Positions 27,752-36,449 of a stretch of 64,000 bases of DNA are shown in pieces; position 1 is the first letter of the stretch, and every line of letters starts with the position of its first letter. Source of the stretch: Pseudomonas sp. GD04019 (GTDB lineage Bacteria; Pseudomonadota; Gammaproteobacteria; Pseudomonadales; Pseudomonadaceae); contig NZ_JAOEEA010000004.1 in NCBI RefSeq assembly GCF_029837695.1, forward strand, positions 124,001 through 188,000, in the 5' to 3' direction. The translations under genes and the position numbers were made by a program. Under the pieces are notes generated by a model, which searched no databases, had not been told where the DNA came from, and saw nothing but the letters and a program-made list of their open reading frames with translations.

Positions 27752-28786
27752 ATGGATATTACCGAGCTGCTTGCCTTCAGTGCCAAGCAAGGCGCGTCGG
27801 ACCTGCACCTCTCGGCGGGTCTGCCGCCGATGATTCGTGTCGATGGCGATGTACGGCGGATCAACCTGCCCGCGATGGACCACAAACAGGTCCACGCGCT
27901 GATCTACGACATCATGAACGACAAGCAGCGCAAGGATTACGAGGAATTCCTCGAGACCGACTTCTCTTTCGAAGTCCCCGGCGTGGCGCGCTTCCGGGTC
28001 AACGCCTTCAACCAGAACCGTGGCGCCGGCGCCGTGTTCCGGACCATTCCCTCCAAGGTCCTGAGCATGGAGGACCTGGGCATGGGCGAGGTGTTCAAGA
28101 AGATCACCGACGTGCCGCGCGGCCTGGTGCTGGTCACCGGCCCGACTGGTTCGGGCAAGTCGACCACCCTGGCGGCCATGCTCGACTACCTGAACTGCAA
28201 CAAGTACCACCACATCCTCACCATCGAAGACCCGATCGAATTCGTTCACGAGTCGAAGAAGTGCCTGGTCAACCAGCGCGAGGTGCACCGCGACACCCAC
28301 GGCTTCTCCGAAGCCCTGCGTTCGGCCCTGCGGGAAGACCCGGACATCATCCTGGTCGGTGAGATGCGTGACCTGGAAACCATCCGCCTGGCGCTGACCG
28401 CCGCGGAAACCGGCCACTTGGTGTTCGGCACCCTGCACACCACCTCCGCCGCCAAGACCATCGACCGGGTGGTCGACGTGTTCCCGGCCGAGGAGAAGTC
28501 CATGGTCCGCTCCATGCTCTCCGAATCGCTGCAGGCGGTGATCTCGCAGACCCTGCTGAAGAAGATCGGCGGCGGTCGCGTGGCGGCCCACGAGATCATG
28601 ATCGGTACCCCGGCGATCCGTAACCTGATCCGCGAGGACAAGGTGGCGCAGATGTATTCGTCGATCCAGACCGGTGGCGCACTGGGCATGCAGACCCTCG
28701 ACAACTGCCTCAAGGGTCTGGTGTCGAAGGGCCTGGTCAGCCGCGAGGCGGCCCGCGAGAAGGCCAAGACGCCGGAAAACTTCTAA
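27752..28786 (+). CDS. pilT: Type IV pilus retraction ATPase PilT
   Basis: 344 residues (the usual length), a hexameric ATPase that powers pilus retraction for twitching motility, located at the inner-membrane base of the pilus. GGAG precedes the ATG at 27752. Walker A GPTGSGKSTTLA near residue 130, Asp box IILVGEMRDLETIRLA, Walker B and the AIRNLIRE motif of the C-terminus. Directly upstream of pilU. Confidence 0.98.
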   Translation: MDITELLAFSAKQGASDLHLSAGLPPMIRVDGDVRRINLPAMDHKQVHALIYDIMNDKQRKDYEEFLETDFSFEVPGVARFRVNAFNQNRGAGAVFRTIPSKVLSMEDLGMGEVFKKITDVPRGLVLVTGPTGSGKSTTLAAMLDYLNCNKYHHILTIEDPIEFVHESKKCLVNQREVHRDTHGFSEALRSALREDPDIILVGEMRDLETIRLALTAAETGHLVFGTLHTTSAAKTIDRVVDVFPAEEKSMVRSMLSESLQAVISQTLLKKIGGGRVAAHEIMIGTPAIRNLIREDKVAQMYSSIQTGGALGMQTLDNCLKGLVSKGLVSREAAREKAKTPENF

Positions 28787-28844
28787 CAACAAAGAGGCGG
28801 CCGTCTAGGCGGTCGCCGCATACGAGAGATGCGGGGCGGGAACG

Positions 28845-29990
28845 ATGGAATTTGAAAAGCTGTTGCGCTTGATGGTGGAGAAGGGCGGTTCCGACCTGTT
28901 CATCACCGCCGGCGTGCCACCGTCGATGAAGGTCAACGGCAAGATCATGCCGGTGACCAAGAACCCCATGTCGCCGGAGCAGACCCGCGAGACCGTGCAC
29001 TCGGTGATGAACGAGCAGCAGCGCCGCGAGTTCGCCGAGAACCACGAGTGCAACTTCGCCATCAGCGCCCGTGGCGTCGGCCGCTTCCGGGTCAGCGCCT
29101 TCTACCAGCGCAACCTGGCGGGCATGGTGCTGCGTCGCATCGAGACCAACATCCCGACCATCGACGACCTCAAGCTGCCCGAGGTGCTGAAGAAGCTGGC
29201 CCTGACCAAGCGCGGCCTGGTGCTGTTCGTCGGTGCGACCGGTACCGGCAAGTCCACCTCACTGGCCGCGATGATCGGCTACCGCAACAAGAACACCAGC
29301 GGCCACATCATCTCCATCGAAGACCCGATCGAGTACATCCACCAGCACCAGAGCTGCATCGTCACCCAGCGCGAAGTGGGCATCGATACCGAGTCCTTCG
29401 AAGTGGCGCTGAAGAACACCCTGCGCCAGGCGCCGGACGTGATCCTGATCGGCGAGATCCGTACCCGCGAGACCATGGACTACGCCGTGGCCTTCGCCGA
29501 GACCGGCCACCTGGCCCTGGCCACGCTGCACGCCAACAACGCCAACCAGGCGCTGGACCGGATCATCAACTTCTTCCCGCCGGATCGACACAACCAGGTG
29601 TGGATGGACCTGTCGCTCAACCTCAAGGCCATCGTCGCCCAGCAGCTGGTGCCGACCCCGGATGGCAAGGGCCGCCGCGCGGTGATCGAGGTACTGATCA
29701 ACACCCCCCTGGCCGCCGACCTGATCCGCAAGGGCGAGGTGCACGAGCTCAAGGGGCTGATGAAGCGCTCCACCGAGCTGGGCATGCAGACCTTCGACCA
29801 GGCGCTGTACAACCTCTACACCCAGGGCGAGATCACTTATGAGGACGCCCTGCTCTACGCCGACTCGGCGAACGACCTGCGCCTGCTGATCAAGCTCGGC
29901 TCGGAGACCGACGGCGATCACCTGACCAGCATGAGCGAAGGCCTCAGCCTGCAGGCGAGCGAAGAAGACCCCGGTCGGCGCTTCCGCTGA
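28845..29990 (+). CDS. pilU: PilT-dependent retraction ATPase PilU
   Basis: 381 residues, accessory retraction ATPase. Walker A is GATGTGKSTSLAAM (residues about 130-143), Asp box VILIGEIRTRETMDYA. In P. aeruginosa PilU loss impairs twitching though the pilus still retracts with PilT. GGGCGGGAACG precedes the ATG. Its TGA directly abuts the stop codon of the convergent UdgX-fusion gene (TGATCA shared). Confidence 0.97.
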   Translation: MEFEKLLRLMVEKGGSDLFITAGVPPSMKVNGKIMPVTKNPMSPEQTRETVHSVMNEQQRREFAENHECNFAISARGVGRFRVSAFYQRNLAGMVLRRIETNIPTIDDLKLPEVLKKLALTKRGLVLFVGATGTGKSTSLAAMIGYRNKNTSGHIISIEDPIEYIHQHQSCIVTQREVGIDTESFEVALKNTLRQAPDVILIGEIRTRETMDYAVAFAETGHLALATLHANNANQALDRIINFFPPDRHNQVWMDLSLNLKAIVAQQLVPTPDGKGRRAVIEVLINTPLAADLIRKGEVHELKGLMKRSTELGMQTFDQALYNLYTQGEITYEDALLYADSANDLRLLIKLGSETDGDHLTSMSEGLSLQASEEDPGRRFR

Positions 29991-31439
29991 TCATCCGGCC
30001 GCCAGCGCCAGCTGGCGCGCCCGAGTCAAGGCGGCGACCAACTCGTCGAAACGCTGGTCGCCGCCATTGCCCGCCCGCAGCACTGCTGCGGGATGCGGCG
30101 CCACCACCAGCCAGCGCTCCTCATGCCTGAACGGCTCGGCGAAGTCCGCCAGGCGCAGGCGTTGCGGCTCGTAGGTCTGCAGCAGCGCTGCCAGTGCCGT
30201 CTTGCCGAGCGCCACCACCACCTGCGGCACCACCTCTGCCAGCTCGTCGCCGAGCCAGCGGCGACAGGCCTTTATCTCTCCCGGTTTCGGCGTTGCATGC
30301 AGGCGCGTGGCGGCGCGGCTGTTCGGTCCGCCGCGGGGAAGCCATTTGAAGTGTTTTACCGCATTGGTCAGGTAGACCCTTTCGCGGGGTAGTCCGGCCT
30401 GGGCCAGCGCGCGCTGCAACACCTGGCCGGCGGGGCCGATGAAGGGGCGCCCAGCCAGGTCTTCCTGATCGCCCGGCTGCTCGCCGACCAGCATGATCCG
30501 CGCATCGCGCGGGCCCTCGCCAGGCACCGCGCAGGTGGCGCCGCGCCAGATGTCACAGGCGCGGCAATCGTCCAGTGTGGTGCTGGGAGCGCGCTGCGGC
30601 TGGGCTCTGTCGCTGGCGATCAGCACCTCCTTGCCCGCAAGCTCGCCGACGCTGGCGGTCTGCGCCAGGCGCTGCTGGCCGGCGCGGGCCTGGCTCATCA
30701 GCTGCGGGATCAGCGGGCCCTCGGGCAGATCCTTCCAGAAGCGTACCGGCATGTTGCTTTCCAGCACGTCGCGGTTGAGCCGCGCCGGGTTGAAGGTGGC
30801 GCCGTAGTAAGCCAGCCACAGATCGGCGCCGGGGTCTTCCGCGCCGCGCGCCAGGTCGCGCAGCTCAATGGGGCAGGGCCGCAGGATGCGCATCTGCGTG
30901 CCATCCCACAGCGCGGCGGCGTCCGGTGTGGCAATCAGCCAGGTGGCGCGGCCCAGGCGTTCGGCGAAATGCTCGACGGCGATTTCCAGGATGTCATGGG
31001 CCGGTTCGTGCCAGGCGACGAAGGCCGGCGCTCCGGATTCCGCCGGACGCTGGCGAAAGCGCAGGAAGGCGTGCATGTGGTGGGCTTCGCGATGCACGCT
31101 CTTGATCCGGCGCTGCAGCACGCTGCCGTCGCGGTCGCCGGCCAGCATGGCGGCGCGGTCGCCCTGGCTGACGCGCCAGAGAATCCGGTACAGCAGCGCC
31201 CAGCGATCCTCGGCGCGAAAGCGTGCGGCGTTTTCCAGCAGCTCGGGCAGTTCACGTGGGATGAGCGGGGCGGGCGGCGCCGAAGCCTGCAACGGCTCTG
31301 GCGCGAGGCTGGCAAACAGGTGGCGGTCATTCTTGCCCGCCTGCCAGTTCACCGCGTGCGGTGGGATGCCCGCTTGCAGCAGACGGCGGGCCTCGCTGCG
31401 CCAGCCGGCGAAGCTGCCATCGAAGTGCGCGGCGTGCAT
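29991..31439 (-). CDS. DUF4130-UdgX fusion, putative DNA repair glycosylase
   Basis: 482 residues from an ATG at 31439 that overlaps the upstream stop (TGATG), so translation is coupled to the radical SAM gene. Residues about 1-250 are the DUF4130 domain found beside this radical SAM family. Residues about 280-475 are a UdgX-type uracil-DNA glycosylase fold: CRAC (292, 295) and Cys392 as likely iron-sulfur ligands, with Cys303 as a further candidate, GEQPGDQEDLAGRPFIGPAG (319-338), ATRLHATP with His381 equivalent to the His that bonds covalently to uracil in UdgX, and PHPAAVLR. Predicted to act on damaged or modified DNA; the lesion is unknown. Confidence 0.88.
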   Translation of the reverse strand: MHAAHFDGSFAGWRSEARRLLQAGIPPHAVNWQAGKNDRHLFASLAPEPLQASAPPAPLIPRELPELLENAARFRAEDRWALLYRILWRVSQGDRAAMLAGDRDGSVLQRRIKSVHREAHHMHAFLRFRQRPAESGAPAFVAWHEPAHDILEIAVEHFAERLGRATWLIATPDAAALWDGTQMRILRPCPIELRDLARGAEDPGADLWLAYYGATFNPARLNRDVLESNMPVRFWKDLPEGPLIPQLMSQARAGQQRLAQTASVGELAGKEVLIASDRAQPQRAPSTTLDDCRACDIWRGATCAVPGEGPRDARIMLVGEQPGDQEDLAGRPFIGPAGQVLQRALAQAGLPRERVYLTNAVKHFKWLPRGGPNSRAATRLHATPKPGEIKACRRWLGDELAEVVPQVVVALGKTALAALLQTYEPQRLRLADFAEPFRHEERWLVVAPHPAAVLRAGNGGDQRFDELVAALTRARQLALAAG

Positions 31440-32650
31440 CACCACAGGGCCATCTGCGCCGGCGTGTCGCTGAGCTGGCGGCGCAGTACGGCGGACTCCA
31501 GGGTGGCCTGCTGCGGGCGGTAGTCCTGGGTGACGATGAAGGGTTTGACCTTGTCCATGGCGCAGCGCAGGCGCACCACGTCGGCGTAGCGGATGCGCCG
31601 CTGGCGGCGCAGGTCGACCAGGCGCTTGGCGCTGAGCATGCCGATACCGGGCACGCGCGCGATCATCGCCGGCTCCGCGCGGTTGAGGTCGAGCGGGAAC
31701 TGCGCGCGGTTGGCCAGGGCCCAGGCCAGCTTGGGGTCGATGTCCAGGGCCAGGTTGCCCGGCGTGGCGATCAGCTCCTGGACGTTGAAGCCGTAGCCGC
31801 GCAACAGGAAATCCGCCTGATAGAGGCGGTGTTCGCGCAACAGCGGCGGGGCCTGGAACGGCACGCTCTTCGGGCTGTGCGGGATCGGGCTGAACGCCGA
31901 GTAGTAGACGCGCTTGAGCTTGTAGGCGCCGTACAGCGTCTGCGCGGTGTCGAGAATGGTGCGGTCGTCGGTGTCGTCGGCACCGACGATCATCTGCGTG
32001 CTCTGCCCCGCCGGTGCGAACGCCGGGCCACGGACTTCCTCGCGGGCCTCATCGACGCCGAGGCGGATCGAGCCCATCGCCTGCTTGATGGTGCCGACCT
32101 TCTTCTCCGGCGCCAGGCGAATCAGGCTGGCCTCGCTGGGCAGCTCGATATTGACGCTGAGGCGGTCGGCATAGCGGCCGGCCTCGGCGATCAGCTCGGG
32201 GGAGGCGTCGGGAATGGTCTTCAGGTGGATATAGCCGCGAAACTCGTGCTCTTCGCGCAGCAGCCGGGCGACGCGTACCAGCTGCTCCATGGTGTAGTCG
32301 GCCGAGCGGATGATGCCGGAGCTGAGGAACAGGCCGCTGATGCAGTTGCGCCGGTAGAAGTCCAGGGTTAGGCGCACCACTTCCTCGGGGGTGAAGCGCG
32401 CCCGTGGTACGTCGCTGGAGCGGCGGTTGACGCAGTACTGGCAGTCATACAGGCAGAAGTTGGTCAGCAGGATCTTCAGCAGTGCCACGCAGCGGCCGTC
32501 CGGGGTGAAGCTGTGGCAGATGCCCATGCCGTTGGTGGCGCCCAGGCCGGATTTGCCGCGCGAGTCACGTTTGGGTGCGCCGCTGCTGGCGCAGGACACG
32601 TCGTACTTGGCCGCGTCGGCCAATACGGTTAGCTTGTCGATGAGTTCCAT
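31439..32650 (-). CDS. Radical SAM protein paired with DUF4130/UdgX (putative DNA modification/repair)
   Basis: 403 residues. The radical SAM motif is CLYDCQYC (Cys66, Cys70, Cys73). Other cysteines (20, 45, 54) before it could bind a second cluster or zinc. Near the C-terminus FPLDLNRAEPAMIARVPGIG-MLSAKRLVDLRR is a helix-hairpin-helix, typical of DNA-binding proteins. It is the first gene of a two-gene operon that starts behind a LexA box, 9 bp upstream of its ATG. No good Shine-Dalgarno is seen. The family is nearly always found beside DUF4130/UdgX. Chemistry unknown. Confidence 0.88.
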   Translation of the reverse strand: MELIDKLTVLADAAKYDVSCASSGAPKRDSRGKSGLGATNGMGICHSFTPDGRCVALLKILLTNFCLYDCQYCVNRRSSDVPRARFTPEEVVRLTLDFYRRNCISGLFLSSGIIRSADYTMEQLVRVARLLREEHEFRGYIHLKTIPDASPELIAEAGRYADRLSVNIELPSEASLIRLAPEKKVGTIKQAMGSIRLGVDEAREEVRGPAFAPAGQSTQMIVGADDTDDRTILDTAQTLYGAYKLKRVYYSAFSPIPHSPKSVPFQAPPLLREHRLYQADFLLRGYGFNVQELIATPGNLALDIDPKLAWALANRAQFPLDLNRAEPAMIARVPGIGMLSAKRLVDLRRQRRIRYADVVRLRCAMDKVKPFIVTQDYRPQQATLESAVLRRQLSDTPAQMALW

Positions 32651-32658
32651 GGATAGCC

Positions 32659-32684
32659 AAATACTGTATTTGCATACAGTATTT
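32659..32684. promoter_or_regulatory. LexA (SOS) operator of the radical SAM/UdgX operon
   Basis: A 26-bp perfect palindrome (11-bp arms around TTGC). Its core CTGTATTTGCATACAG (32664-32679) fits the SOS box CTG-N10-CAG exactly. It lies 9 to 34 bp upstream of the radical SAM ATG on the minus strand. A promoter-like pair overlaps it on the minus strand: TTGAAC (32690-32685), a 16-bp spacer and TACAGT. The operator would therefore block transcription when LexA is bound. It could also touch the plus-strand gene starting at 32762. Confidence 0.85.
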
Positions 32685-32761
32685 GTTCAATCGCTTGCCG
32701 GCGCAAGCGCTCGCGGCAGCCGGTTGTCGGCGGCGCGGTTTTCATCACGCAAGGAGTTCAC

Positions 32762-33160
32762 ATGCAACGACAGGACACCCACAGCAAGGTCATCGGCTAT
32801 CTGCTGTGGATCTTCGGCTTTCTCGGCGCGCACCGCTTCTACTACGGCAAGCCGGTGACCGGGACCATCTGGTTCTTCACCTTTGGCCTGTTCTTCATCG
32901 GCTGGATCATCGACCTGTTCCTGATCCCGGGCATGGATCGCGAGGCGGACCTGCGCTTCACCGCCGGCGATACCGACTACAACGTGGCCTGGATCCTGCT
33001 GACCTTCCTCGGTGTGTTCGGCGTGCACCGCATGTACCAGGGCAAGTGGATCACCGGGATCATCTACCTGTTCACCGGCGGCCTGTTCCTGCTCGGCGTG
33101 CTCTACGACTTCTGGACCCTCAACACCCAGGTCTCGATCAAGAACGCCTCGCGCACCTGA
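32762..33160 (+). CDS. Double TM2-domain membrane protein
   Basis: 132 residues with two TM2 units: SKVIGYLLWIFGFLGAHRFYYGKPVTG (about 8-34) and WILLTFLGVFGVHRMYQGKWITGII (about 79-103). Each unit has two membrane helices joined by the GxHRFYxG motif. AAGGAG lies just before the ATG. Family function unknown. It lies 80 bp from the LexA box, so SOS control is possible but the main operator faces the other gene. A terminator follows. Confidence 0.88.
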   Translation: MQRQDTHSKVIGYLLWIFGFLGAHRFYYGKPVTGTIWFFTFGLFFIGWIIDLFLIPGMDREADLRFTAGDTDYNVAWILLTFLGVFGVHRMYQGKWITGIIYLFTGGLFLLGVLYDFWTLNTQVSIKNASRT

Positions 33161-33171
33161 GTTCCGCGCAG

Positions 33172-33196
33172 AAAAAAGCCCGCCAATCGGCGGACT
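33172..33196. terminator. Terminator after the TM2 gene
   Basis: AAAAAGCCCGCC and GGCGGACTTTTT (one mismatch) around AATC, with T- and A-runs on both sides. It can also end pyrC' transcription on the minus strand. Confidence 0.8.
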
Positions 33197-33214
33197 TTTT
33201 CATGGTCGGTGGTT

Positions 33215-34486
33215 TCAGCCCTGATAGCTGAGACGGCCATCGACCAGGGTGTAGCGCACCTGGCCAGGCAGGCAGTGGCCGATGAACGGGCAGTTGCCGC
33301 CCTTGGAGCGCCAGGTTTCGCCGGCCAGGGTCTGGCCTTCGGCATCGAACAGCAGTAGGTCGGCCGGGGCGCCCACGGCCAGGCGGCCGGCGGGCAGGCG
33401 CAGGGCCTTGGCCGGGCCGCTGGTGAGGCGGGCGAGCAGGGTCGGCAGATCGAGCAGGCCGTCCTGCACCAGAGTCAGAGCCAGCGGCAGCAGCAGTTCG
33501 ACGCTGCTGATGCCCGGCTCGGTGGCGCCGAAGGGCGCCAGCTTGGCGTCCGGCTCGTGGGGCTGGTGATGGCTGGCGATGCTGCCGATCACGCCGTTCT
33601 TCACTGCCTCGCGCAGGCCGTCACGGTCGAAGGCGGTACGCAGTGGCGGCTGCACGTGGTACAGGCTGGAGAAGCCGAGCAGCGCCTCGTCGGTGAGGAT
33701 CAGCTGGTACATGGCCACATCGGCGGTCACCGGCAGGCCACGGGCCTGGGCTGTGGCGATCATCTCGGCGCCGCGGGCGCTGGTGATCTGGCTGAAGTGG
33801 GCGCGCACGCCGCTCTGCTCGACCAGCAGCAGGTCGCGGGCCAGGGCCACGGTCTCGGCGCTTTCCGGAATGCCGGCCAGGCCGAGGAAACTGGCAGTGG
33901 CGCCTTCGTGGGCCAGGCCGCCGTCGGCCAGGTCGGCGTCCTGCGAATGGAAGATCACCGTCAGGTCGAAGGTGGCCGCGTATTCCAGCGCGCGGCGCAG
34001 GGTGCGGTTGTTGGCCAGCGGCGCCAGGCCGTTGGCGAAGGCCACGCAGCCGGCGTCACGCAGGGCGACCAGCTCGGCCAGCTGCTCGCCGGCCAGGCCC
34101 TTGGTCAGGGCGCCGATAGGGAACACCTTGGTATGCCCGGCCTCCTGGGCGCGGTCGAGGATCAATTCGGCCACGGCCGGGGTGTCCAGTACCGGTTTGG
34201 TCAGCGGCGGGCAGCACAGGCTGGTGACGCCGCCAGCGGCGGCGGCCAGGGTCTCGCTGGCGATATTGCCCTTGCGGCTGTAGCCCGGCTCACGCAGGGC
34301 GGCGGAGAGGTCGACCAGGCCGGGACTGGCGATCAGGCCGCGGGCGTCGATCTCCTGGTCGGCGCTGAAGCCGGCCGGCGCCTGGTCGAAGGCGACGAGC
34401 TTGCCGCCGTCCAGATAGAGGTCGCGGACCTGGTCCAGGCCACTGGCCGGGTCGATCACCCGGGCTCCGAGGATTCGCGTGCGCAT
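33215..34486 (-). CDS. pyrC': Inactive dihydroorotase homologue PyrC'
   Basis: 423 residues, ATG at 34486 overlapping the pyrB stop. It is dihydroorotase-like but catalytically dead: where active enzymes have D-x-H-x-H it has D59-L-S-A-A, so both metal-binding His are replaced. In Pseudomonas this non-enzymatic subunit (PyrC', pseudo-dihydroorotase) is needed to assemble the PyrB-PyrC' aspartate transcarbamoylase dodecamer. Gene pair overlap supports equal synthesis with PyrB. The longer upstream open frame is not coding. Confidence 0.93.
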   Translation of the reverse strand: MRTRILGARVIDPASGLDQVRDLYLDGGKLVAFDQAPAGFSADQEIDARGLIASPGLVDLSAALREPGYSRKGNIASETLAAAAGGVTSLCCPPLTKPVLDTPAVAELILDRAQEAGHTKVFPIGALTKGLAGEQLAELVALRDAGCVAFANGLAPLANNRTLRRALEYAATFDLTVIFHSQDADLADGGLAHEGATASFLGLAGIPESAETVALARDLLLVEQSGVRAHFSQITSARGAEMIATAQARGLPVTADVAMYQLILTDEALLGFSSLYHVQPPLRTAFDRDGLREAVKNGVIGSIASHHQPHEPDAKLAPFGATEPGISSVELLLPLALTLVQDGLLDLPTLLARLTSGPAKALRLPAGRLAVGAPADLLLFDAEGQTLAGETWRSKGGNCPFIGHCLPGQVRYTLVDGRLSYQG

Positions 34487-35487
34487 CAGTTGTGCTCCTC
34501 GGCATTCAGTTGACGCTGGGCGTTCTGGCCGCTCATGGCCATCGACAGCACGGCCATGCGGATGGCGATGCCATAGGTGACCTGGTTGAGGATCACCGAT
34601 TGCGGGCCGTCGGCCACCGCCGACTCGATTTCCACGCCGCGGTTGATCGGCCCCGGGTGCATCACCAGGGCGTCCGGCTTGGCCAGCTTGAGGCGCTGCT
34701 CGGTCAGGCCGTAGAGGCGGTAGAACTCGCCCTCGCTGGGCAGCAGGCCGCCCTGCATGCGCTCGCGCTGCAGGCGCAGCATGATCACCACGTCCACATC
34801 CTTGAGACCCTCGGCGAGGTCGCTGTAGACGGTCACCCCGTACTGCTCGATGCCCACCGGCAGCAGGGTCTTCGGCGCAATCACGCGGATGTCCGGGCAG
34901 CCCAGGGTTTTCAAGGCCAGCATGTTCGAACGCGCCACCCGCGAATGCAGGATGTCGCCGACGATCGCCACCGAGAGGTTCTCGAAGCTGCCCTTGTGGC
35001 GGCGGATGGTGAGCATGTCGAGCATGCCCTGGGTCGGGTGCGCGTGGCGGCCGTCGCCGCCGTTGATGATCGCCAGGTTCGGGCACACGTGCTCGGCGAT
35101 GAAGTGCGCGGCGCCGGAGTCGGCATGCCGTACCACGAAGATGTCGGCGGCCATGGCTTCCAGGTTGCGCAGGGTGTCGAACAGGGTCTCGCCCTTGCTG
35201 GTCGAGCTGGTCGACACGTTAAGGCTAATCACGTCGGCCGACAGGCGCTGGGCGGCCAGCTCGAAGGTAGTGCGGGTGCGCGTGGAGTTCTCGAAGAACA
35301 CGTTGCACACGGTCTTGCCGCGTAGCAGCGGGACCTTCTTCACCGCGCGGGCGCCGACTTCGAGGAAGGAGTCGGCGGTGTCGAGGATTTCCGTCAGCAG
35401 CTCGCGGGGCAGGCCGTCGAGCGAGAGGAAGTGGCGCAGCTGGCCCTGGTCGTTGAGCTGCAGCGAACGCTTGGCGTCGGTGGGCAT
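34486..35487 (-). CDS. pyrB: Aspartate carbamoyltransferase catalytic subunit
   Basis: 333 residues. Carbamoyl-phosphate binding motif [19 protein letters not shown] (residues near 63-80) and the aspartate loop [25 protein letters not shown]. Catalyses the first committed step of pyrimidine synthesis with PyrC' as partner. pyrR, pyrB and pyrC' form one operon, the arrangement known in Pseudomonas. It has an N-terminal extension before FLSLDGLP, usual for the Pseudomonas class. Confidence 0.96.
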   Translation of the reverse strand: MPTDAKRSLQLNDQGQLRHFLSLDGLPRELLTEILDTADSFLEVGARAVKKVPLLRGKTVCNVFFENSTRTRTTFELAAQRLSADVISLNVSTSSTSKGETLFDTLRNLEAMAADIFVVRHADSGAAHFIAEHVCPNLAIINGGDGRHAHPTQGMLDMLTIRRHKGSFENLSVAIVGDILHSRVARSNMLALKTLGCPDIRVIAPKTLLPVGIEQYGVTVYSDLAEGLKDVDVVIMLRLQRERMQGGLLPSEGEFYRLYGLTEQRLKLAKPDALVMHPGPINRGVEIESAVADGPQSVILNQVTYGIAIRMAVLSMAMSGQNAQRQLNAEEHN

Positions 35488-35496
35488 GGGGTATTC

Positions 35497-36003
35497 CTAG
35501 GCGGAAAGGCTTTGCAGCTCGAGGGTGAGCGGCGCGGGGCCGGACAATTTTACCCGTTGCGCAGGGGGCAGGGCGAGGGTCGCGCCGAGCACGTCGGCGT
35601 GGATCGGCAGCTCGCGGGCGTCCAGGTCGAGCAGGCTGACCAGGGTCACGCTGGCCGGGCGGCCGTAGTCGAACAGTTCATTCAGGGCGGCGCGGATGGT
35701 GCGGCCGCTCATCAGCACGTCGTCGACCAGGACCAGGTGCTGGTCCTCGATCTCGAACGGCAGCTCGGAAGGGCGCACTTGCGGGTGCAGGCCGCTGCGG
35801 GTGAAGTCGTCGCGATAGAAAGACACGTCGAGGGTGCCGAGCGGCTGCTCTAGGCCCAGCTCGCGCAGCAGCGCCTCGGCGACCCACACGCCACCGGTGC
35901 GGATGCCGATGAAGTGCACCTGCTCGACGCCGCGGCGCTTGAGCAGCGCCTGCAGATCGCCGGCCATGCGCGGCAGCAGCTGTTGGGGATCGGGCAGGGT
36001 CAT
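35497..36003 (-). CDS. pyrR: PyrR bifunctional pyrimidine regulator / uracil phosphoribosyltransferase
   Basis: 168 residues, ATG at 36003 ([17 protein letters not shown]). PRPP-binding motif [14 protein letters not shown] near residues 95-108 and [14 protein letters not shown]. Known members bind pyr mRNA or act with PRPP and UMP to tune pyrimidine genes; in Pseudomonas the regulatory route is less clear. Just 9 bp upstream of pyrB. I could not identify a PyrR-binding anti-antiterminator structure by eye. Confidence 0.9.
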   Translation of the reverse strand: MTLPDPQQLLPRMAGDLQALLKRRGVEQVHFIGIRTGGVWVAEALLRELGLEQPLGTLDVSFYRDDFTRSGLHPQVRPSELPFEIEDQHLVLVDDVLMSGRTIRAALNELFDYGRPASVTLVSLLDLDARELPIHADVLGATLALPPAQRVKLSGPAPLTLELQSLSA

Positions 36004-36017
36004 GGCGTTCCTCGCAA

Positions 36018-36449
36018 TCAGTTCGAAAGATTCTGTTCCAGCCAGCCTTCCAGCAGCAGGGCGGCGGCCAGGGCGTCCACCGGGCGCTCGCGGTAGCCGC
36101 CGCGCTGGCCCTGGGACAGGCGCTGGCCCTTGGCCTCGAAGGTGGTCAGGCGTTCGTCGTGGGTATGCACCGGCAGATTGAAGCGGCCGTTGAGGCGGCG
36201 GGCGAACTTCTCGGCGCGCTCGCTCATCTCGCTCTTGGTGCCGTCCATGTTCAGCGGCAGGCCGACGACGATAGCGTCCGGCTGCCACTCCTTGATCAGC
36301 GCCTCGACCTTCTGCCAGTCAGGCACGCCGTTCTGTGCCTTGAGCACGCAGAGTTCGCGGGCCTGGCCAGTGATGGCCTGGCCGACGGCGACGCCGATCT
36401 GTTTGGTGCCGTAGTCGAAGCCCAGCAGCAGGCGCGGCGCGGCGCTCAT
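36018..36449 (-). CDS. ruvX: RuvX/YqgF pre-16S rRNA processing or Holliday junction resolvase-like nuclease
   Basis: 143 residues with the YqgF RNase H fold: [18 protein letters not shown] (catalytic Asp near 12), [17 protein letters not shown], and [12 protein letters not shown] with the conserved [16 protein letters not shown] at the end. In E. coli it matures the 5' end of 16S rRNA. Its ATG overlaps the algH stop by four bases. Confidence 0.93.
   Translation of the reverse strand: MSAAPRLLLGFDYGTKQIGVAVGQAITGQARELCVLKAQNGVPDWQKVEALIKEWQPDAIVVGLPLNMDGTKSEMSERAEKFARRLNGRFNLPVHTHDERLTTFEAKGQRLSQGQRGGYRERPVDALAAALLLEGWLEQNLSN

Noticed and set aside
32692..32709. CGCTTG-CAAGCG palindrome next to the LexA box
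   Set aside because: Six-bp arms in a G+C-rich region are not significant without conservation, and it has no T-run.
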